Positions 24,477 through 33,906 of a stretch of 64,000 nt of DNA are shown here, one piece after another. Both the position numbers and the translations under genes were made by a program. Numbering within the stretch: position 1 is the first letter of the stretch; every line of letters begins with the position of its first letter. The notes beneath the pieces were generated by a model. That model did not search any database, had not been told where the DNA came from, and saw nothing but the letters and a program-made list of their open reading frames with translations. The stretch is from Leisingera thetidis (GTDB taxonomy: Bacteria > Pseudomonadota > Alphaproteobacteria > Rhodobacterales > Rhodobacteraceae), in contig NZ_CP109792.1 of assembly GCF_025857195.1 (NCBI RefSeq), positions 1 through 64,000 on the forward strand. Direction: 5' to 3'.

Positions 24477-27400
24477 ATGGCAATGCGTTACGGCGATCTC
24501 ATTCAATTTGAGCCCATTGAATCGGTTATTCAGCTTCTCGATGCAGATCGTCCTGATGAAGCCAAGAAGCTTGTGTCCACCTATGTCATCTCGGATGACA
24601 TGGCCGACCGCATCGCCAAGCTCATGATCCCGCAGCTCTCCTTCGATGAGGCTGTGGACCACAAAGGCGTCTTGGTGGTCGGGAACTACGGCACTGGTAA
24701 GTCGCACTTGATGTCGGTGCTGTCACTTGTCGCTGAAGATGAGGCATATCTGCCGATGATCCAGCACCCCAAAGTGGCCGAGGCTGCAAAGACAATTGCG
24801 GGCCGCTTCAAAGTGCATCGGATTGAGATCTCGAGTCAGATGTCATTGCGCGACATCATCACCCAACAGCTTGAGGTGTTCCTGGAAAAGCACGGCGTGA
24901 CATATGCGTTCCCGCCTGCCGACAAAGTTATCAATAACAAGGCTGCGTTCGAGGAGATGATGTCGGCTTTTGCGGAGGTGCACCCTGATCAAGGTGTTCT
25001 CCTCGTTGTCGATGAGTTTCTCGAATACCTGCGGTCGCGAAAAGACCACGAACTGGTACTCGACTTGTCCTTCCTCCGCGAGATCGGAGAGGTTACCAAA
25101 CATCTCCGGTTCCGTTTCGTTGCAGGCGTTCAGGAAGCGATCTTCGATAGCAGCCGCTTTCAACATGTGGCGGATAGCCTGCGGAGGGTGAAGGACCGCT
25201 TCACTCAGGTTTTGCTGGCAAGACAAGATGTCAGTTTCGTTGTCGCGGAACGTCTCTTGAAGAAGTCCGCGGACCAGCAGGACAAGATCCGCGCTTACCT
25301 TGCTCCATTCTCGAAATTCTATGGCTCAATGAATGAGCGGATGGACGAGTATGTGCGTTTGTTCCCAGTACACCCAGACTACATCGGGACGTTTGAGCGC
25401 CTGGTCTTCACCGAGAAGCGGGGCGCGTTGGTGACCTTGCGTGATCAGATCCAGGCAATCCTTGACGATGAAGTCCCTTCAGATCGGCCTGGTCTAATCG
25501 GCTTCGACAAGTTTTGGGACACTGTCGCAACAAACTCCGTCTTGCGCTCAGATCCGAATATCGGGCCAGTGCTCAAGGTCTCAGAAGTGCTTGCGGAGAG
25601 GGTCTCCAAGGCGTTCACTCGGCCGGCCTACAAGCCGATGGCGCTTCGCATCATTGACGGCCTTTCGGTCCACCGCCTGACGACGGGCGGGGACATCTAT
25701 GTGCCGGTCGGACCGACGGCCGAGGAACTGCGCGACACGCTTTGCCTGTTTCAACCGGGTATTGAAGACATGGGTGGCGACCCGTCTGACGACCTACTCA
25801 CCGCGGTCCAGACCACGCTTCGAGAGACCCTCAAGACGGTAAACGGTCAGTTCATCTCCAAGGCGCCAGACACCGAGCAATACTATCTCGACCTGAAAAA
25901 GGACGTCGATTACGACGCGCAAATCGAGAAGCGGGCCGAGGCTCTTTCGGACGATGCGCTCGATCGCGCTTACTACGGCGCCATTCGCCAACTCATGGAG
26001 CGCACGGACGAGTCCAGCTACGTGACGGGACACCAGATTTGGCAATACCAGATCGAGTGGCAGGAGCGTCGCGTCGAACGGATTGGCTATCTGTTCTTTG
26101 GCGCGCCGAACGACCGGCCGACCGCTCAGCCAGAGCGGGATTTCTATTTGTACTTCATCCAGCCCTTCGATCCCCCGCGTTTCCGTGATGAGCAGAAGCC
26201 CGACGAGGTCTTCTTCCGTCTGAAATCACCAGACGAAACCATCAAGCGATTGCTGAGCTTCTACGCCGCCGCCCAGGAACTGGCCTCCACGGCAAGTGGT
26301 GGCGCGAAAGGCGTGTATCTCGACCGCGCTCGCGATGCGCTGCGCGAAATGAGCAAATGGCTGCAGGAAAAACAGCTGGAGGCATTCGAGGTCACGTTCC
26401 AAGGCAAGTCCAAGACACTTCGTGACTGGACCAAAGGTATTTCACTCAGGGACAAAGCGCGCTTGGGGCCGGACGAGCGCATCAACTTCCGCGACGTCGT
26501 CAACGTGATCGCGGGGATCGCGCTAAGCAGCCGGTTCGCCGATGTTTCGCCCGAATACCCAACATTCTCGGCGCTCGTGACGGAGTCCAACCGAAAGCAG
26601 CTCATTGGAAATGCGCTTCGTGCTCTCACGGGGAGCAACCGTACGAAAGACGCTGTGATCGTCCTGGATGGCCTCGAAATGCTCGATGGTGATCGCATCG
26701 ATCCGGTTCAATCTCGATACGCTCAGGAGGTTCTCGCGCGGCTGAAGGCCAAAGGTCATGGGCAAGTGCTTAACCGCAGTGAGTTGCTCGTTGGAAATGC
26801 GGATATCGAGTACTTCAGTCCTGACAAATACCGGCTCGAGACTGACCTATTGGTCACGGTGCTTGGGTCACTGGTCTATTCCGGTGACATTGTCCTCGCG
26901 ATTACCGGGGACAAAATTGACTCCGGCAAGATCGGGCTTCTCGCGGATCGTCCGCTCGATGAGTTGAAGCAGTTCAAGCATGTTGAAGCGCCTAAGGAGA
27001 TCAACGTTGCCGTGCTCCGGTCACTCTTCGAGATGCTGGAGTTGCCGCCGGGTCTGGCGCAGCAAGCCACTCAAGGCTCGGACGAGCCAGTCAAGGCGCT
27101 TCAGGAGGAAGTCAGCAAGCTCACAAAACGTGTGCTTGCAGCTTCCACCGACATGGCGAACCGGCTTAGCTTTTGGGGCCAGCCTCTCCTGCGCGAGGAA
27201 GAAATCCGCGACTGGAGATCGAAGCTCGACGAACTCAAGGCCTTCTCGGAAAGCCTGTCGCCCTACAACACGGTCGGCAAGCTCAAGAATCTGCGCATTG
27301 GGTCTGACGATATCGCAGCCCAGAAAAAGAATCTTGAGGTTCTGAACTCCGTGGAAGGGCTCATCAGCCTGATCGGCGAACTCGGGAACACGGCAAGCTA

Positions 27401-28208
27401 TCTTGGCCAGGCCGAGATGGTGCTGCCGTCTGACCACACTTGGGTGAAGCAGGCTCAGGACACGCGCAAGCAGGTCCTCGATGCATTGTCGGCGAGCCGA
27501 ACTGGACAGAATGGATCCGAGCACCGGCAGACGCTGGCCAAGCTCAAAAAGGACTATGTGACGGCGTATGTCAGCCTGCACAGCAAGGCGCGTCTCGGAG
27601 TGTCCGAAGACAAGACGAAGACCGCGCTGCGCAAGGACTCTCGGCTCGTCGCCATGCGGGCTCTGGCGAATATCTCGCTGATGCCGACAAGCCAGCTCAC
27701 CACGTTCGAGGAGAAGCTCGACAAGTTGAAGAGTTGCGCCTCTTTGATCGACTCCGAACTGGCGGCCAGTCCGGTTTGCCCGCACTGCAACTTCCGCCCG
27801 GCGAATGAGCAGGGCGACATGCTGCCCGCGGCCAATGTGCTCAAGCAGCTCGATGACGAGCTCGATCAGCTGCTTGACGGGTGGGTGCAGACGCTTCTCG
27901 ACAACCTCGAGGATCCGATCATCCAGTCCAACTTTGAACTTCTGAAGGAAGGGTCGCGCAAGATCGTCACCGGCTTTGTCGACAGCAAGTCATTGCCCGA
28001 TCCCGTCACGCCCGAGTTCATCAGCGCCGTGCAAGAGGCGCTGTCCGGCCTCGACAAGGTCGTCGTGTCGGGCAGCGACATCCGGCAGGCCCTGCTTCAG
28101 GGCGGATCGCCCGCGACGCCCGAAGACCTGCGCAAGCGGTTCGAGGCATTCCTGACCGACCGCTGCAAGGGCAAGGACACCACCAAGCTGCGCTTCGTGG
28201 TCGAGTGA
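24477..28208 (+). CDS. brxC: BREX P-loop ATPase BrxC/PglY
   Basis: A 1243-aa ATPase core subunit of BREX. Walker A GNYGTGKSHLMSV is near residue 70 and a Walker B-like VLLVVDEFLEYL near residue 180. Long helical regions follow, with a C-terminal CPHCNFRP Cys motif near 1105. The start at 24477 (MAMRYGD) has AAGGAA upstream; the open frame extends slightly further to 24459. BrxC/PglY is needed for phage defence and, in characterised systems, for host methylation. The gene is GC-rich with codon use like its flanks. Confidence 0.93.
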   Translation: MAMRYGDLIQFEPIESVIQLLDADRPDEAKKLVSTYVISDDMADRIAKLMIPQLSFDEAVDHKGVLVVGNYGTGKSHLMSVLSLVAEDEAYLPMIQHPKVAEAAKTIAGRFKVHRIEISSQMSLRDIITQQLEVFLEKHGVTYAFPPADKVINNKAAFEEMMSAFAEVHPDQGVLLVVDEFLEYLRSRKDHELVLDLSFLREIGEVTKHLRFRFVAGVQEAIFDSSRFQHVADSLRRVKDRFTQVLLARQDVSFVVAERLLKKSADQQDKIRAYLAPFSKFYGSMNERMDEYVRLFPVHPDYIGTFERLVFTEKRGALVTLRDQIQAILDDEVPSDRPGLIGFDKFWDTVATNSVLRSDPNIGPVLKVSEVLAERVSKAFTRPAYKPMALRIIDGLSVHRLTTGGDIYVPVGPTAEELRDTLCLFQPGIEDMGGDPSDDLLTAVQTTLRETLKTVNGQFISKAPDTEQYYLDLKKDVDYDAQIEKRAEALSDDALDRAYYGAIRQLMERTDESSYVTGHQIWQYQIEWQERRVERIGYLFFGAPNDRPTAQPERDFYLYFIQPFDPPRFRDEQKPDEVFFRLKSPDETIKRLLSFYAAAQELASTASGGAKGVYLDRARDALREMSKWLQEKQLEAFEVTFQGKSKTLRDWTKGISLRDKARLGPDERINFRDVVNVIAGIALSSRFADVSPEYPTFSALVTESNRKQLIGNALRALTGSNRTKDAVIVLDGLEMLDGDRIDPVQSRYAQEVLARLKAKGHGQVLNRSELLVGNADIEYFSPDKYRLETDLLVTVLGSLVYSGDIVLAITGDKIDSGKIGLLADRPLDELKQFKHVEAPKEINVAVLRSLFEMLELPPGLAQQATQGSDEPVKALQEEVSKLTKRVLAASTDMANRLSFWGQPLLREEEIRDWRSKLDELKAFSESLSPYNTVGKLKNLRIGSDDIAAQKKNLEVLNSVEGLISLIGELGNTASYLGQAEMVLPSDHTWVKQAQDTRKQVLDALSASRTGQNGSEHRQTLAKLKKDYVTAYVSLHSKARLGVSEDKTKTALRKDSRLVAMRALANISLMPTSQLTTFEEKLDKLKSCASLIDSELAASPVCPHCNFRPANEQGDMLPAANVLKQLDDELDQLLDGWVQTLLDNLEDPIIQSNFELLKEGSRKIVTGFVDSKSLPDPVTPEFISAVQEALSGLDKVVVSGSDIRQALLQGGSPATPEDLRKRFEAFLTDRCKGKDTTKLRFVVE

Positions 28209-28243
28209 ACTTCCGCCAACCGATATTGAGATGAGACGAACCG

Positions 28244-31096
28244 ATGACTGAACAACTGAAGATGGATGGCGGCACGAACGGCGGACCGGTCGAATGCCTG
28301 GGCATGACGTTCCCCAGCGATGACGCGCGTCGGGAGCACTTCCTGAAGCTCTTGGCCGAGAAGCTGAAAGAGCCGGAGTTCCGTGCTCAAGAGGGCTTTC
28401 CGGAAGGATCTGATGACGCGATCCTCGCGCTATCTGATCCACCCTTCTACACGGCGTGCCCTAACCCTTGGCTAGGCGACTTCGTGCGATCGTACGGAAC
28501 GCAATACAACCCGGACGAAGTCTATTCTCGCGGTCCCTTTGCTGCTGATGTGAATGAGGGGCGGAATGACGCGATTTACAACGCTCATAGCTATCATACT
28601 AAGGTCCCACCAAGGGCCATTGTTCGCTACCTACTCAATTACACACAGCCAGGGGACGTCGTTTTTGACGGCTTCTGTGGCACAGGGATGACGGGAGCCG
28701 CGGCTCAACTATGCGCAGATCGATCTGTAGTTCAGTCTCTTGGTTATCGAGTTGACGAAAAAGGCACAATCTATGCCCAAGAGAGTGATGTAGGGGGGCG
28801 CGTATGGAAGGAAGTGTCAAAACTTGGTGCGCGCAGGGCTATAGTAAACGACCTATCGCCTGCCGCAACCTTCATATCCTATAACTATAATCGGGACTGT
28901 GATCCGGATTACTTCTCGAGAAGCGTGGAGCCGCTCCTTGCTCAAGCTGAAGAAAAATTTGGGTGGATGTTTCAGACCTTGCATCAACCTGAGTCCGGAG
29001 AAATCGAAGCCGCAACTGCGATTTTGGGAAGCGAAGAAAACCCTGACTTGTCCAGTGCAGGGACTTGTGGGCGAATAAACTACATTGTCTGGTCAGACAT
29101 GTTCGTGTGCCCTGAGTGCGCTGGTGACATTATCTTTTGGGATGTGGCGGTCGATCGGGAGAACGGAAAGGTCCTCGACCAATTTCAATGCCCGCATTGT
29201 GACAGCGATTTGGGGAAACGCAATCTTGAACCAAAGATGGAAACGAGCCATGACAGCGCGCTGAGCACGGATGTAAAGCATCGCGTGCAGTTGCCTGCCT
29301 TTATTTCATACACTTATGGCGGTCGTCGGTATGAGAAGCAGGCGGATTCCGTTGATATTGCACTGGCAAAAAAGATCGCTGGCTCCAAACCGGAGCATTG
29401 GTATCCAGCATTTCCGTTGAAGAAGGGTGATAAGACTGGCGAACCAATTAAACTAGGCATTACGCATACTCATCATTTTTATACGGGTAGATCACTAACG
29501 ATCCTTTCTTTCTACCGTTCGCATGGTCTGACGCATTGGGCGCCTTTTAGCGCGTTAACACCAAGAGCAACCAGAATGCACAGAATCGCTGCTAGTCGCC
29601 TGGGTGGAGCAAAGAAAGGCGAAGGCGGCGCTACAGTCGGTGTTATCAACGGAACGCTATATGTGCCGTCACTTTCTGTAGAAATGAATGTAATGGATCA
29701 AGCTCGGGACCGACTAAAGGCCTACAGCAAAGCTTGGTTCAGAAAATCGCCAACTATCGTGACTACCCAGTCGTCCACCGCACTCGATGGAATCCCAGAC
29801 GCATCCATTGACTATGTCTTTATTGATCCGCCTTTTGGTTCGAATTTGATGTACTCGGAACTCAATTCTCTTTGGGAGGGATGGCTAAAGGTTTTCACTG
29901 CCGATGATGCCGAAGCCATAGAGAACAAGACGCAAGGAAAGCAGCTGGATGATTATCGTCGCTTGATGGCCAGGTGTTTTGGGGAAGTTTTTCGCATACT
30001 AAAGCCAGGGCGTTGGGCAACGATTGAATTTTCAAACACGCAGGCAAGCGTATGGAATTCCATTCAAAATGCTATTCAGGAAGCGGGTTTGGTCGTGGCG
30101 AACGTCTCGGCGCTCAACAAGAAGCAAGGTAGCTTCAATGCTGTGACAAACCCCACATCGGTGAAGCAAGATCTGATTATTTCAGCCTACAAACCGAACG
30201 GCGGATTGGAAGAGCGATTCAGGAGAGCAGGCGCTACCACTGATACAGCGTGGGATTTTGTGCAGAACCACCTGAAACAGCTTCCGGTTACTCGGGCCAA
30301 GGGCGGTGTTCTGGACTATGTCACAGAACGAGATCCTCGAATCCTATTTGATAGAATGATTGCGTGGTTCATTCGGCACAATGCGTTGGTCCCACTTTCC
30401 AGCCAAGAGTTTCAGTCGGACCTGCAACAGCGTTTTGTTCTTCGAGATGGTATGGTTTTCCTTCCGGAGCAGGTTGCGGAATACGACCGAAAGCGCGCCC
30501 AGTCTGCACAGGCTCCTCAGATGGAGCTATTCGTTTCCGATGAGCGGTCGGCGATCGATTGGCTGACGGATTTCTTGCGCAAACGACCCTCCACCTACCA
30601 AGAAGTGCATCCTGAGTTCACGACCCTGGTTGGCGCTGGATGGAAGAAGCACGAAGAGAAGCCTGAGCTTTCGGCTTTGCTGGAAGACAACTTCCTACGC
30701 TTTGATGGGAACGGCGACGTGCCGAGCCAGATCCACAGCTATCTCTCGACCAACTTCAAGGACCTCCGGGGTCTTGAGAAGGAAGACCCGCGCCTGAAGG
30801 CCAAGGCAAAGGACCGCTGGTATGTGCCTGATCCGAACAAGGCGAAGGATCTGGAACAAAAACGCGAAAGGTCTCTGCTGAAGGAGTTCGAAGCCTACAA
30901 GACCGCGAACAAGCGCCAGCTCAAGGAGTCGCGCCTCGAGGTGTTGCGCGCTGGTTTCAAGACGGCCTGGGCTGCGAAGGACTACAAGACGATCATTGGC
31001 ATAGCCGAGAAGCTTCCGGACGAGACGCTGCAAGAGGATGAAAAGCTCCTGCTCTGGTACGACCAGGCGCTGACCCGTACGGAGGCTGATGCGTGA
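28244..31096 (+). CDS. pglX: BREX type 3 adenine-specific DNA methyltransferase PglX (PglXI)
   Basis: This 950-aa enzyme marks host DNA at N6-adenine and provides site specificity. Motif I is VFDGFCGTGMTGAAA (about residue 140) and the catalytic motif IV is FIDPPFGSNLMYS (about 527). A zinc-ribbon-like CPECAGD and CPHCDSD pair lies between them (about 289-330). The central segment, about 28440-30560, is visibly richer in AT and rare codons than the first ~65 and last ~180 codons: hand counts give 23/60 GC at 29641-29700 against 38/60 at 30901-30960. This suggests exchange of the specificity part. The stop overlaps the brxHII start. Confidence 0.93.
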   Translation: MTEQLKMDGGTNGGPVECLGMTFPSDDARREHFLKLLAEKLKEPEFRAQEGFPEGSDDAILALSDPPFYTACPNPWLGDFVRSYGTQYNPDEVYSRGPFAADVNEGRNDAIYNAHSYHTKVPPRAIVRYLLNYTQPGDVVFDGFCGTGMTGAAAQLCADRSVVQSLGYRVDEKGTIYAQESDVGGRVWKEVSKLGARRAIVNDLSPAATFISYNYNRDCDPDYFSRSVEPLLAQAEEKFGWMFQTLHQPESGEIEAATAILGSEENPDLSSAGTCGRINYIVWSDMFVCPECAGDIIFWDVAVDRENGKVLDQFQCPHCDSDLGKRNLEPKMETSHDSALSTDVKHRVQLPAFISYTYGGRRYEKQADSVDIALAKKIAGSKPEHWYPAFPLKKGDKTGEPIKLGITHTHHFYTGRSLTILSFYRSHGLTHWAPFSALTPRATRMHRIAASRLGGAKKGEGGATVGVINGTLYVPSLSVEMNVMDQARDRLKAYSKAWFRKSPTIVTTQSSTALDGIPDASIDYVFIDPPFGSNLMYSELNSLWEGWLKVFTADDAEAIENKTQGKQLDDYRRLMARCFGEVFRILKPGRWATIEFSNTQASVWNSIQNAIQEAGLVVANVSALNKKQGSFNAVTNPTSVKQDLIISAYKPNGGLEERFRRAGATTDTAWDFVQNHLKQLPVTRAKGGVLDYVTERDPRILFDRMIAWFIRHNALVPLSSQEFQSDLQQRFVLRDGMVFLPEQVAEYDRKRAQSAQAPQMELFVSDERSAIDWLTDFLRKRPSTYQEVHPEFTTLVGAGWKKHEEKPELSALLEDNFLRFDGNGDVPSQIHSYLSTNFKDLRGLEKEDPRLKAKAKDRWYVPDPNKAKDLEQKRERSLLKEFEAYKTANKRQLKESRLEVLRAGFKTAWAAKDYKTIIGIAEKLPDETLQEDEKLLLWYDQALTRTEADA

Positions 31097-33906
31097 CGCA
31101 TGCCTCCCAAGACTTTGGCATTGGCGCGTGGTGCTGGCATGAACGACATGCCGCACCCTGCCGCGTCGTGGACCGGGAGGAGATGTGGGGCGAAACCGCA
31201 TACCGCGTCTGGCTCCCGGGCAAGGATGCCGTTGTCCGTGCCAGGTCTCGGGAGCTAGGACCACTCGACGCTGTCCGAACGACAGTCGACCAGATCCTGC
31301 ACACGGCCGCCGCGGCAAAGCTCCTGGATGCGCTGGAAGACAATCTGCTTCTGGCGCCGATCCAGTCGAGCGTCGTTCCTTTGCCGCATCAGCTCTACGC
31401 CCTGAACCGCGCCATGAGCCGGGATCGGATTCGTTATTTGCTTGCGGATGAGGTGGGGCTCGGCAAGACCATCGAAGCCGGTCTGATCCTTCGGGAGTTG
31501 AAGCTTCGCGGCATGGCCAAGCGGATCCTTGTCGTCGCGCCCAAGGGTCTTGTGCGGCAATGGCAGGCCGAGATGCGCCTGCACTTTGGTGAGAACTTTC
31601 AGTTCATCGAGCCGTCAGAGCTTTCGGCATATCGTCAGTTCCGAGATGATGAGGAGAATCTCTGGCGACTTCACGATCAGGCGATCTGTTCGCTGGATTC
31701 GGTGAAACCGCTCGAAGGGCGGCGCGGATGGAGCGCGGAGCAACTCAGCACCTACAATCGTGAACGGTTCGAAGACCTAATTTCGGCCAACTGGGACCTT
31801 GTGATCATCGACGAGGCTCACCGAATGGGAGGCAGCACGGATCAGGTTGCGCGCTACAAGTTGGGCGCGGCACTTGCCGAAGCTGCTCCGTACCTTCTGC
31901 TTTTGTCGGCAACGCCGCACCAAGGGAAAACGGATCAATTCCACCGTCTGATGCAGCTGCTGGATCGGGACTCTTTCCCCGATGAGAACAGCGTCTCGAG
32001 CGATCGCGTGCGCCCGTTCGTTGTTAGAACAGAGAAGAGGCTTGCGATTGATGCTGAAGGCAAGCCTCTGTTCAAGCCACGAATGACCCGCATTCAGGCT
32101 GTCGCCTGGCTTGACCGGCACAAAGCACAGCAAGGGTTGTACGAAGCGATCACTGAGTATGTTCGCCACGGCTATAACCAAGCCATGGCATCAAAGCAGC
32201 GGCACATCGGCTTCTTGATGATCCTTATGCAGCGTTTGGTGACGTCCAGCACTGCAGCTATCCGTGCAACCTTGGAAAAGCGCCTCCTCGCTCTGGACGA
32301 CGACCAGCGACAGCTTCAGCTCTTTTCCACCGAAGGTGTCGGAGACTGGCATGAGCTAACGGGTGATGACCAGATCGATATCGCCGTGGCCTTCGATGCC
32401 TTGGATGACGAGCGAAAAGATGTTGAGGCACTCTTGTTCCTCGCTCGTGAGACAGAGGCGCAAGGAACAGACGCAAAAGCCGAAGCACTACTCGAGCAGA
32501 TCTACAAGATTCAGCAGGAGGAAAACGATCCTGAACTCAAGGTTCTGGTTTTCACCGAGTTTGTTCCGACCCAGGCCATGCTCGCGGAATTTCTCGAAAG
32601 CAGGGGGTTCTCGGTTGCAACGCTCAATGGGAGCATGGACCTTGAGGCGCGTGGCCGCGCGCAGCGGGCATTCTCGAAAGATGTGCGTATCCTGATCTCG
32701 ACGGACGCTGGCGGCGAGGGCCTCAATCTTCAATTCTGCCATGTCATCATCAACTTCGACATGCCGTGGAACCCGATGAGGGTCGAGCAGCGTATTGGGC
32801 GCGTGGATCGCATTGGGCAACCGCATATTGTGCGAGCTATCAATTTCGTACTCGAAGACACCGTCGAGCATCGGGTTCGCGAAGTTCTCGAAACAAAGCT
32901 CGCTGTGATCGCCGAGGAATTCGGCGTGGACAAAGTTGCCGATGTGATGGATTCGGTCGAGGCGGAGCCACTGTTCGACGAACTCTTTGTACAGGGGATC
33001 CAAGACCCGGCATCGATCGAAACAGAATGCGATGCCGTTCTGACGCAGCTTCGATCCTCGTTGGCAGAGAACCGGAAGAATAGTGATCTGCTCGCCGACG
33101 GCCATGAACTAGAAGCCGATGATGCGCGCAAGTGGCGAGACCATCCGGCACAGTTTTGGCTGGAGCGGGCAATCACAACTGGCCTCCCTGCGCGGGGGGG
33201 TGAAGCCAAGAAGGAAGGCGATACCTGGCGGATACGGTGGGCCGATGGCACAGAGTCATCTTCGGTGTGTTTTGATGCGCGCACCGCGGGAGATCGGCCC
33301 GAAGTAGAGTGGGTCACGCTGGAAGATCCAAGAGCGCAGGCTTTGATTGCCGATCTTCCGCGTTGCATCGCCGGTCAACCCGTCTCGGCCGTCCGCATAA
33401 CAGGCCTGCCTGATAGTGTGAAAGGCGTTTGGTCGCTTTGGGAAGTCAGTCTGGCAGCTGACGATTTCAGCCGCCGCCGCTTCCTATCCGTTTTCGTCAA
33501 TGATGAAGGGCGCGCCTTCCAACCGACGGCAAAACGCATTTGGGACGTGCTTCTGACGGAGCAGATCGAGCCGATTGCTGCGCCTCAGATCGAGGCGCCG
33601 CGCGACTGGTTCGAGAGATCGAAAAGGGCTGCGGTCACGCAAGGAGAGCGGGTGTTCTCCGATCTTGTGACAGAGCACAAGGCTCGGATCGAGGAAGAAC
33701 GCGAACGCGCACTCTATGCTTTCGAAGCTCGCCACCAGGCGATTGGCAGAGTGGGGCTTCAGACTGTTCGTGATTATCGACGGAAGCGGCTGCAGAAAGA
33801 ACACGAAGCTCGTATGGCGCAGCTCGATGCTGCGGCATCTTACTCGCCCGATCTCAATGCCCTCCTCGTGTTGCGAATTGGCGAAACGGTGGCTGGTGCA
33901 CGATGA
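31093..33906 (+). CDS. brxHII: BREX type 3 SNF2-like DEAH helicase BrxHII
   Basis: A 937-aa superfamily 2 helicase/translocase of the SNF2-RapA type: LADEVGLGKTIEAGLIL (motif I, about residue 117), VIIDEAHRMGG (motif II, about 238), LLLSATPHQGK (motif III, about 270), a C-terminal helicase half with LNGSMDLEARGRAQ, STDAGGEGLNLQ and EQRIGRVDRIGQ (motif VI, about 575). It is the helicase characteristic of type 3 BREX. The start is GTG at 31093, overlapping the pglX stop; the stop overlaps the pglZ start (ATGA, 33903-33906). Confidence 0.92.
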   Translation: MTHASQDFGIGAWCWHERHAAPCRVVDREEMWGETAYRVWLPGKDAVVRARSRELGPLDAVRTTVDQILHTAAAAKLLDALEDNLLLAPIQSSVVPLPHQLYALNRAMSRDRIRYLLADEVGLGKTIEAGLILRELKLRGMAKRILVVAPKGLVRQWQAEMRLHFGENFQFIEPSELSAYRQFRDDEENLWRLHDQAICSLDSVKPLEGRRGWSAEQLSTYNRERFEDLISANWDLVIIDEAHRMGGSTDQVARYKLGAALAEAAPYLLLLSATPHQGKTDQFHRLMQLLDRDSFPDENSVSSDRVRPFVVRTEKRLAIDAEGKPLFKPRMTRIQAVAWLDRHKAQQGLYEAITEYVRHGYNQAMASKQRHIGFLMILMQRLVTSSTAAIRATLEKRLLALDDDQRQLQLFSTEGVGDWHELTGDDQIDIAVAFDALDDERKDVEALLFLARETEAQGTDAKAEALLEQIYKIQQEENDPELKVLVFTEFVPTQAMLAEFLESRGFSVATLNGSMDLEARGRAQRAFSKDVRILISTDAGGEGLNLQFCHVIINFDMPWNPMRVEQRIGRVDRIGQPHIVRAINFVLEDTVEHRVREVLETKLAVIAEEFGVDKVADVMDSVEAEPLFDELFVQGIQDPASIETECDAVLTQLRSSLAENRKNSDLLADGHELEADDARKWRDHPAQFWLERAITTGLPARGGEAKKEGDTWRIRWADGTESSSVCFDARTAGDRPEVEWVTLEDPRAQALIADLPRCIAGQPVSAVRITGLPDSVKGVWSLWEVSLAADDFSRRRFLSVFVNDEGRAFQPTAKRIWDVLLTEQIEPIAAPQIEAPRDWFERSKRAAVTQGERVFSDLVTEHKARIEEERERALYAFEARHQAIGRVGLQTVRDYRRKRLQKEHEARMAQLDAAASYSPDLNALLVLRIGETVAGAR

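Noticed and set aside
25803..25812. Partial ACCGCGGTCC match to the repC palindrome
   Set aside because: The symmetry breaks after the central eight bases (CACCGCGGTCCA), so it is not a third parS copy.
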